From the NCBI GenBank assembly GCA_010093605.1, contig MU004188.1, forward strand, positions 2,175,609 to 2,239,608: DNA of 64,000 bases. The letters run 5' to 3'. Positions 55,009-64,000 of the stretch are shown piece after piece. The position numbers and the translations under genes were made by a program. Source of the DNA: Lophium mytilinum. Its lineage: Eukaryota > Ascomycota > Dothideomycetes > Mytilinidiales > Mytilinidiaceae. The notes below the pieces were generated by a model. The model did no database searches, was not told the origin of the DNA, and saw only the letters and a list, made by a program, of their open reading frames with translations. Every line of letters begins with the position of its first letter. The first letter of the stretch is position 1.

Positions 55009-58000
55009 TCGCCTCCATATTTCGGGGGGTCCGTTTCGTGCCCTCGGGATTGATCCAAAACTTTTCGTTTGCCGTGCTGCAGCTAAGATGTCGCGGCTCG
55101 CTATGGGGAGTTGAAACGCAGTCAAATGGAAAGCGCCCACTGATGTCGATTGATCATATGTCGGGAGCTAGATCGCCCGCCGTCTGATTTCGTTCGTCAA
55201 GGGGCATATCGCGCCGTTGTCTCGAACACTGCTGACGGCAGCGTGTTGCTCTGTTAGATTTCCTAAAGCTCTGCAGACGGTGAGCAGTTTAACGCGAGGG
55301 ATGAAATTGGCAGATGACGAAAGCTATGAATACAAGAACTGTGCGACTGATGGCTCATGGAGCAATAAGAGGTGCGGCGGAGGTGCATTTTCTTTTTGCA
55401 GAGTCAGCGCAAGGACCGGATGAGGAGCACTGGTCACGTTAGCGATGCTTACCCCAAACGTGGGTTCGATCCCTCCACAAGCTTCAGGGTCGCCTTACCC
55501 TGGCACTCGTATCTTTTCCTCCACAAATAACGCGGCTCTATACTCACTGAGATGCAATTTACACGCCACCGACCTCTCGCATTAGGATGGAAGAATGAAG
55601 GACGCGATAGAAATGGCCCAGGGAGCCTCATCCGCCATATGGAACCGCTAGACGGGCGTTGTCAGCCTTGTGCTAAATGACGCACTCACGGTTACCTCCC
55701 GGGCAGGTGTGTATCATTTGCGGCTCCGGTTATCCCGTTCAAGCCAATTTCCTTCGAACCAAAGGGCTTTCTGTAGGGTATTCGGATCTCAGGTGGGACT
55801 TGGGGTCACTCGTGAGGTATCAGCGGGCGGGAGTTACTGCTAGAGTCCGTGCAAAGATACGGCGTGGTGCGAATCTTGGACCAGTATCCACTGAGCAAAG
55901 ACGGAGGGCAAAGGGAGGTCACACGATCTTGATACGACGGTGGTTGTTAGAATACGGCGATCGTGAAGGGCCAGTGGTATTGGATAACCAGCGCTTGGAG
56001 TCTCACGGCCTTCGAACCTGTGAGATTCGTTCAGAAAGTCGGTGAGGATGCGCGTGGTATGAACCGTGACAGTAGTGTCCATTGATGAGGAGTCGAAGTG
56101 GTGTTGAAAAGCGAGATGGAGACGATCTGATGTGGAACTGCAACCTCACCACTCCTCCTCGTATTCCTCCGCAATTGGACTGCCACACGAGCAGGTTTCT
56201 TTCAAAACCAAGTGGTAAGATGAGACGCTGTTATTCGAGACGTCTGTTGACTTGCCGTATAGGCACTCCTATACGCATTGTAGATCCTGCCATGTTCCAA
56301 GATCTTTACCACGAAGCCGTGGAGACGTTGACTTCCACCCGTCGCTTCTAGGCCGCAGGCCGACCCCTATAAGGAGACTCGATGAGCTGGAGTCTTTCAG
56401 AGGGCACCCAAGGCCGGTAAATCTTTTTCATGCTGGTGGGCAGAGCATCCGCGGTCGTCTTTCAAGTTCCAATTGACCTACCACAAGTATTACACAAACT
56501 TGATCGCAAATTGAGATGAGTCGTCACGCTGCAACCTCATGAGCGGGGATTTTCAGGTAGGTCCTAGGGGTCAAGTCTTCTCTTCTTGTTGGTACAAAAC
56601 TTGAGAATGCGCAACGAGTGCTGCAGTCCGTGAAGCATCAAGTGGTAGTTGGACTTCTCCACCCGACTACTCCCCGACCGTAAGTCACTTATCGCGATGT
56701 GGTTCGAGGAGTAGATAGCTTAAGAGGAACTTGGACCGCTCGATCGGCGAATGATAGACGCGTAGGATCGTTGACGTTCATATTATCCCTTGGAGCACAT
56801 CAAGGCTGATGTTTGCTGCATTCACTTGGCCCGCCTCCGCTCTATGGCCTGGGCGGCTCTTTCACCCGCTTGAATTCAATAGCGAGCTCATGCTGGAATA
56901 TACTGCTAGAACTGATTTTGTCTCGGAGCACTGTCGGGCCATTTTTTGTGATTTTGGGCATTCTTGGTTCTCCTCAAAAATGCCGTCAACAACAGCGTCG
57001 TGGTCCTATTCCAAACTAAGCCGCTGAATGCAAGACCAGAGGGATTTCTAAGTTTCTCACACAAATCGAACTCTGCTGCTGTACTTGTCTGCTGAAGGTC
57101 ATCTTCCAGCTCTGTTTCCAGTCCCTCGACCATGGAAGGACCTCAACGACCGTCTAGATTCAGCGGTGCACACTGCATATCGACCCCCAGCTATATATAC
57201 GGCTGATTCTCTGAAAGCTACCGAGTTCTCGACGTTGGTGGGGTACGTTGCTTCGCTCCAATCAAGGAAAGGGGGCAGGTCAGATTGAGGAGAGACTGGG
57301 AGAACCGGCGACAAATGCTTCGACCGGAGAAGCTGCGGATGCTTTGGAGTCATCGACGAGAGTGGAACACTCCTGAGGCATCTCGGAGCGTGCGAACCGT
57401 GGTATTCTGAGTCGAGGGTGCCCGCGGCCTTCACGAACGAGTTTTCTCGCCCCTCTGCCCACTTCCCCCAGCAGTCCTCTTTCTCCCTGAAGGAGTTACC
57501 GACGCGTAGCCTTATTGGCGCATGGACTCCATATGGCTGTGGAGATGCTGCTTCTGGTTCGAGTCGCGTGTCACGAGCTTCACATGCTCCGCAACTACAT
57601 TCGACGATCTTCAGGCCCTGCTCCATCATTGGAGATCCCTCTCCTCCTCGCTCGATGGTGAGCTGTCAACGCACCGCCCAAAGAGCAGACAGCTTGTGGA
57701 GTTCAGGCAGAGGGTTCAAAATTGACCGAAAGTCTTCTAGTACGGAGTGTAGATGTTGTCCCGTTCTTGAGTCTTGGGGGTTGCGATCTGTGTTCAGGCA
57801 GTCACGTCTCACCAACGAGAGCAGCCAGAAGATTGATTCCTACCTCGAATCACTCTACACCTACAGTGTGCAACAAATCGAAGAGCCTCTCTGTGCTTGC
57901 CATTGTATAGATTCGGATTCTGCCGCATCCTGCATTTCGATGTCACGAGCCGTAGCGATTGCTTCGAGACTGACTCGCACTCCAGCTTTACAAGACTCTC

Positions 58001-58200
58001 GCCACCGGCGCACGCATCGGAACACGTTCCTGAAAGCCAGAAGTGTCCCTATCGTGGGAATGGTGCGTGTGTTCCACGTCCACTGCTCCTATCTTCGTCT
58101 CGTGCTTACTCCATCAACCAGCGATCCTCGCAGGCGCGCAAGCCAACACCAATCTATTCCGAGATCGGACGTCGCGCGGACGATTCGTATGGCTTTCGGT
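55009..58200. other. subtelomeric region without recognisable genes
   Basis: No gene supported. The 281-residue plus-strand open frame at 57418-58263 is Ser/Arg-rich without motifs and is rejected as a chance frame. Confidence 0.5.
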
Positions 58201-61200
58201 TTGAGCTCCTCGAGTGTTGACCGTCGCACGCAGTGTCCGTTGCCCTCCGTCGCCCTTTGTTGAACCTGGCTGTGCCTCCTGCTACAACTACCTCCAACCG
58301 ACGCTTCTCACGAGCGCCCCAATACGAACACTTCCAATACGCGGAGGTCTAGTCATGGTTACTCGAGGATATGGAGTCCCCCTCAACAGCTGCGAGTAGT
58401 GTTTCATGCATCCGCCGCTCTGTATCATCTGATCGCGTCTCGATGACCGTTCAGTCCCCTCAGGCGCTTACCAACCTCCACTACGTCTTACCCCCAATAT
58501 GCGGACACCACTGGAAGGGATGTCGAGCCCGTACGATCTGCAAGATGTCAGGTCGAGCTCGTCCAATACCACTCAATCGATCGCGGACTCGCTCACGACC
58601 AGCGTGCGAGACCTCCCTTTTGGCGCTGACAAAACACCACCACCGCTAGCACCTCCGAGCGGATAGCTCTCCCGTGGCCCAGCAGGTCCCTCAAGAAAGA
58701 TTGGAAAGATTTACTGCTTCCGCCTCAGTGCGACTGTGCGTTGACATGCAGCAGAAGCGCACGGAGTCCCCAACCGCGTCCGTATGCCACCTTCATGTTG
58801 CGCCCTACCAGGGGACGCAGCCCGGAAGGTTCTTGAGCTCATGGGGTTGAGCTCTTCGAGTCCTGATGAGGTCCTCGGTGCCCATCATTCTCTGCCCTGC
58901 CCAATGGCGAATCAGTCTCCTGTGTAAGCCAGCGCTACCAAATCGGCAAGGCCTCAAGTGCCATACGCACACACCTCAGGACTGTCTAACGAAGCGTAGG
59001 ATGCACGCAGCTAACGGGTGGGTAGGACTGCTGCTGCTGCCGATCTCCTATTCTTAACTTCGGGCGTGCCTGCTGCAGATCCGCTGGGGCTCTCCTCTGG
59101 CGTTCACACAGCTTCACCGCTGTCATCCGTACAAGCGGAAGTCTCGCGGAGGTTTTTGAAAAGGCATAGGATCTAGCTCATCCAATCTTGGACACGTTTA
59201 CTGCTTCCGAGAGTCTCCGGTTGACTGGTGCAGCTAACGTGAGCAGACTCCCCGCTCTCGCCAGCTGACTACCAACAGGCCCAGCCTCGAAAGCGGATCC
59301 CTCGAGAAGGCATCTTGTGCTTGTAGGAAACAGTCCGCTGAAGACCTTGGGTAGGTATACTGCGTCCGTGGTCGTATGCTGCCCGTGCTCAGTCTAGCCT
59401 GGAGCGACCGCAAGAGAGATCCCTTCTGGTTCTCGAAAACAACAAGGACTCCATGCCCCCGACGCGCACACCCTTTGGAGCTTTCGGGAAGCTCTGGCAT
59501 CTAGCTCGGAGACTACTGGGCAGGGTAGACGTTCCCGTTGTTCTCCTTTTGCCTGCGAGCTCGCCCACGGGTATTGGCGTATACTCGATCCCCTCGACGG
59601 TAGTCACATCAATACCGCGACACGCCCGGTGGCCGGAGGTCTCTCAGAGTCTTCTTGACGACATAGCATTCAGCTCGCTCAGATTGGGGCAGATCCGCAG
59701 CTACCGCTTGTCTTTACTGTGCCAAACCGGGTGATTCTCAGGAGCTACAGCCGATAGTGAGCTCCCCCGTTTCATTTCTCAACGCACCTAAGCACAGATC
59801 CTTGCTATGCTTCTCGAATGCTTCTAGGCCCCTGAGACGTCAGCTCGCTTAGTCCTGGGTCTGGGACACTTTGCCATTCCGACTGCTCGTTACCCTGCAG
59901 CTATTCTCGCCATCAGCCACCCTTCATAGCCTGATAACGCATCCGCACTCCCACTCTCCTCAGCGGACTCTCCCTGCATAACCAATGATATCGTAGCATC
60001 CAGCTCGGCCGGTATTGAAAGATCCGACTGCCTCCGCAGTTCACTGCGTACTAGTAAGCCGCCTTGCGGCGACACGAGCTAGTTCCCTCCTCAGTGTCTA
60101 GATCATCACCATCACCCCAAGAGTGGTCAGAGGACTCTTCCCAGTTGCTTCCCGATGGCTTATCATCCAGCTCAGCGAGTGTTGAATGATGCGGCTGCCT
60201 CCGCTATACTTTCTTTGGATGCGACTCGCCTTGCAACTACCGCGAGCCAGTTCCCTCGTTGGCTACCACATCACTACCCCAGCCCGTTGTATAGTTTGCG
60301 ACATCCGGATTAGCTAGTTCTAAGCCACCCGACTGTCTCCGCCATCCTTTCCGTGGCCGCAATTCGCCTTGCAGCTGCAGTAAGGCAATTCCGTGTCAGC
60401 GACCACAATACCACCCGCACCCTCGCCCTCCTGAGCGGACTGTTCCAGAAGATTGGATAATGCCATAGGATCCAGCTCAGTCAGTGTTGAAAGATCCGAC
60501 TCCTTCCGCTACTCTTCCCGTGCTTGCAATTCGCTTTGCAGCCACAGCGAGCCGATTTCCTCGCGGGTGACCAGATTGCCACCACTATCCTCATGCAACT
60601 GAACGGATTTCGCCTGCGTGTTTGGGTATGTCCTAACGTCCAGCTCAGTCAGTGTTGAGCAATCTGCCAGCCTCCGCTATCTTTCGGTAGTTGCAGTTCG
60701 CTTTGCAGCCACAGCGGGCCAATTCCCTCGTGAGTGACCAAATCGACACCACCATCCTCCGGCACCTGAACGGAGCTTGTCTACGTGTTTGGACATGCTC
60801 TAACGTCCAGCTCAGTAAGTGTTGAGCGATCCGCCTGCCTCCGCTATCATATCCGTGATTGCAATTCGCCTTGCATCCTTAGCGAGCCAGCTCCTACGTG
60901 CGGATCGCCATCGCCACCCTCAGACACCTAAACGGATCTCACCCGAGTGTTTGGGAGTGTCCGAACGTCTAGAGTAGTAAGTGTAGCAAGATCCGACTGC
61001 CTCCGCTACCTTTTACGTGGTCCCAATCCGCTTTGCATCAACAGCGAGCCACTCAGCCAATTTCCTTGTGGGTGCGCACATTGTCACCACTACCCTCAGA
61101 CTCTTGATCGGATCTCGGCTGAGTGTTTCGGAATGTCAGAAGATCCATCCAGGTCAATCTCTTAAGCTTCCGCCGTCGTTCTACGTTCGAGTTGTAGGTA

Positions 61201-62900
61201 GCCACAGAAACCCAGATCCCCCTAAAGACAACCAAAGCACCACCACCCGCCGAATACGAAGCGGAGTTCACCTAGAAGCTTAAGGACTTTGCAGAGTCTA
61301 GCATCGTCAACGTCGAATGCTTCCGCTGGGTCCCTCATCCTGTGCTCGACTGCACGTCGTCCCGCAGCCACAGGGAACCAGTTCCCGCTGTGGACCATCA
61401 ACACAGCAGTACTCGCGGACCCAGCCCCGGACGTCACCCGGGAAACTCTCAGAAGAACAGTATCTGCCTCCCACGGTGCGGAAGTCATTGCGCGCGGCCG
61501 GCGATCTACGCTCAAGTGGGTGCGAGTCTACAGGTCTTCTCGTTGGGAATAGACATCACTACCGCTCCAAGCTCTAGGAGCGGCTATGGCTTCGAAGTTC
61601 TATTGCGACGCACGATTCGGCTCGCGAGATATTAGAGAGACTAAGCACCGAGGTGTCTCTACGTTCACCCGCGAGTTTCCACGGCCATTGCGGTCCCGGA
61701 GCAGCTCTCGCAGTTCTCCCCACGAGCGATCGAATCAGCACCACTGCATACGACAAAAGCGCGAGGCGTTCAGATGATCTGGCAGACTATCTAGTTCAGC
61801 TCGTTGAGTGCGGAGAAGGTCCCCCGTGTCTGGCGCCCTACGCTTGACCTCCAGTACCGACCCTCAGCCTGCAAGAATTAGCTCCCCTAACAGGCCACCA
61901 AGCCGCTACCACTCTACACGACAAAGGCGGGCAGGTCTCAGATGATTCAGCAGACTATCTGGTGCAGCTTGTTAACTGCTAAGGAGATCTGTTGTGTCCA
62001 AAGCATTATGCTCGAACGCGAGTCCTGCAACACCGCCCCGCACCCTGCGAGTTAGCTCCTACATCACCGCCACGGCATACAACAAAAGCGGGAGACCTTC
62101 AGATAATCTGGCAGACTATCCGGCTCAGCTCGTTGAGTGCGGAGAAGGTCCATTGTGTCCGGCGCCCTACGCATGACTGCGAATCCGGCAGCAGCGTCCT
62201 CCAGCCAGCGAGATTTAGCTCCCCCGATAGGCCATTTAATCACCACCATAACTTACTACATCAACGGACAGCTGTTAGACGATCTTGCAGAGTATCCGGT
62301 ACAGCTCGTCGAGTGGGCAGAAGGTCCCCTATGTCCAACAGATTACGCTCGAATATCGAATTCCGCAACGCCGCGCTCTAGCCTGGGAGAGTTAACTCCT
62401 CCTAAAGGCGACCACATCACGCCTCCATGCACCGGATGGGGGGCGACTTTCAGATGATCTGGAAGACCATCCGGTGCAGCTCTTTGAGTGCGCAGAAGGT
62501 CGCTTGTGTCCGACGTCCGAAATTCGATTATGAGACCAGCAACCGCCCCTCGGTGTGCGAGAGTTAGCTCTCTTGAAAGGTGAACGCATCACCACCACTC
62601 CACACAACAGAAGCAGACGCCGTTCAGATAATTCGGTAAGCCGTGCGACGCAGCTCGTCGAGTGCTGAGAAGGTCCCCTTTGTCCGACGCCTGAGATCCG
62701 ACTGCGAGCCCAGTAGCCACCGCCCTTCAGTGTGCGAGATATAGCTCAGCTCCTCTCGCAGGCGACCGCCTAGCGGGAGGAGGTGCTCTCGAGATGGTGG
62801 TAAGGAAATTCGCCGTTGAGGACGAGAAACGCGCCACAGGGAGCTAGATCTTGCGCGTGCTGACTCTTCTTCGCCCACCCTACTCCTCCTTGAGACTTCT
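58200..62900 (-). repeat. subtelomeric tandem array, about 165-bp degenerate units
   Basis: Phrases such as CCAGCTCAGT-(C/A)-AGTGTTGA recur at about 59996, 60164, 60468, 60640, 60806 and, weaker, at 60970, with spacings of 162-169 bp. A related set, GAT(G/A)AT-C-TGGCAGACTAT, recurs at about 61773, 61939, 62102, 62278, 62453 and 62627. Read on the minus strand, several units share one frame: LTELDVR, PNT, EDGG, LVTHEGIG, LWLQSELQ, then a Gly/Arg/Gln stretch. That gives a 55-residue protein repeat with occasional stops. The frame runs through two units (about 60985-60660) with four stops. The outer units read GTFSALDELRR and ATFCALKELHR. I infer the remains of a repeat-protein gene expanded as a satellite. 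Edges are approximate and units below 59.5 kb are weak. Confidence 0.7.
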
Positions 62901-63906
62901 GAGCACGAGTATGAAGCGGTTGAAGTATTTCCACGCCGGAGGGAGATCACATCCTGGTCGTAGATGAATTCGCCATCGGTGACGACAGATGCGTCCCACC
63001 GAGCCGAATCTTGAACGAGCTAACTCTTCGAAGTCCCTACTACTCCATCGACGTCTCCAAGGATAGTCTTGACGGTAGGAGTATAACGGCGCTGGAAGGG
63101 AGCTTACTTACTAGTCGCAAAGGAGGTCGCAATTAAGGTTGGCAGATGCGTTACGCGGATCAAAATCTTGCGCGCGGTGGGCCACCCGCAACTAATAAAC
63201 GCCTTAGAGTGCCCGCGAAAGGGCGGTAACGTGCTATGGGCTTGCCGGCAGTAAGGTGGTCGGGCTATAGTGTTTGCAACCACACTCGATACTGGGCAAG
63301 GCGTGAGAGGAACCCGCGCTGGACGTAATTCAAGGCGCGGCGAGGTCAGTCCGTATGCGTCCTCGAGGGACCCAAAGGTGTCGTCTCAAGCAGTCGTGTC
63401 TTGCTAGCGCGCGCGGGAGCTCCTACACGGTGGCTGTCGTTTAGAAGTTTGGTAATCGAAGCAGCGGAGATGTTGGAAATGCCGCTTCCGCCCAACCGCG
63501 GTGCTCGTTCATCGAAGTCCTAGCGGACCAATGTTGCCACGAATAACAACTTAAGACGAAGAATAACTAAGATCCGGGAGGTTCTTCCATAGGCGAGAGA
63601 AATTAGACGAAAAATCCCAGCGGCGTAGTCTCACCATGCGACGTAGGTATTGGAGGCGCATGGGCCGAACGTGAGCTGCGAAACGGTGTAACTTAGAATT
63701 TCTTATTTATCCTGCCAATCCCGGGGCAACTCTTATCCCCGCTTCTCTTCTAGTTCTTAAATTTGCTCTAGCTAGGGTTTGACCCCGTAGGGCCCCAAGA
63801 TGCCCGCAGTATAGCAGTAGCCCGTGCCGGCCCGTAGATGTCCGTAGAGCCGAGAAAAGAAAACCCGTTGTGCCCGCCCCGGAACCGTTTGTTGCGGAGG
63901 AAAACG
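62901..63906. other. telomere-proximal non-coding DNA
   Basis: No gene or clear repeat. The last 250 bp are rich in GCCC/CCCG runs before the telomere. Confidence 0.5.
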
Positions 63907-64000
63907 TTAGGGTTAGGGTTAGAGTTAGGGTTAGGGTTAGGGTTAGGGTTAGAGTTAGGGTTAGGGTTAGGGTTAGGGTTAGGGTTAGGGTTAGGGTTAG
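63907..64000 (+). repeat. telomere, (TTAGGG)n
   Basis: 94 bases, 15.7 hexamers, cut by the right edge. Thirteen full units are perfect TTAGGG. Units at 63919-63924 and 63949-63954 read TTAGAG, five units apart. The G-rich strand runs 5' to 3' toward the end, so this is a right-hand chromosome end. Confidence 0.98.

Noticed and set aside
55455-55480. Possible tRNA B-box (GGGTTCGATCCCTCC)
   Set aside because: No matching A box, anticodon arm or acceptor stem could be paired around it.
57418-58263. 281-residue plus-strand open frame in the subtelomere
   Set aside because: Ser/Arg-rich without hydrophobic core pattern or known motif. It lies beside a region whose coding signal is on the minus strand, and the DNA around it is decayed. 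Treated as chance.
58200-62900. CRISPR-like or simple minisatellite reading of the array
   Set aside because: Units are contiguous, diverged along their whole length and keep a peptide frame; there are no identical repeats with unique spacers, and the host is a fungus.

Overview
The window is the end of a chromosome of a filamentous ascomycete (Pezizomycotina; the gene set suits Dothideomycetes, but the class is a guess). The last 94 bases are TTAGGG repeats running off the right edge. Genes have short introns (mostly 46-80 nt) with GTANGT-type donors and CTAAC/CTAAT branch points. Family content is typically fungal: Zn2Cys6 regulator, HET domain, Dal5-type transporters, GH54 arabinofuranosidase, oxalate decarboxylase.

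Bases 1-41,330 are gene-bearing. From the left: two tandem paralogs with a SAM-like motif and an intron at the same place and phase; a second tandem pair of unknown family whose right copy is a pseudogene; a spliced gene with two ABM-like modules; an 812-residue disordered protein with internal repeats and a 5'UTR intron; a secreted PAF-acetylhydrolase-like esterase; an NAD(P)-binding epimerase-like protein; a YrdC-domain protein; a Dal5-type transporter divergent from a TauD-type dioxygenase (perhaps sulfonate uptake and use); a predicted chimera of a ribosomal stalk P1-like domain with an F-box-like protein; a small secreted protein; a transporter / Zn2Cys6 regulator / FAH-hydrolase trio that looks like a small catabolic cluster; DUF202, RapZ-C-like and DUF1275 proteins; a secreted bicupin oxalate decarboxylase; a HET protein; a GC-rich GH54 arabinofuranosidase; and a Cys/His-rich protein with a C-terminal 21-23-residue repeat interrupted by an assembly gap.

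Bases 41,330-63,906 are a subtelomere with no gene I can defend. It is not an AT-rich RIP desert; its base composition resembles the rest. It holds a decayed coiled-coil gene (52.4-54.7 kb), one of two copies of a roughly 205-bp dispersed repeat (the other is at 39.0 kb), and a long degenerate array of about 165-bp units (about 58.2-62.9 kb). On the minus strand parts of that array still read as a 55-residue tandem protein repeat with scattered stops.

Spliced models were built by hand from splice signals, reading-frame continuity and paralog comparison. Family names come from recognised motifs, not from database searches. I saw no tRNA, rRNA, CRISPR array or intact transposon.
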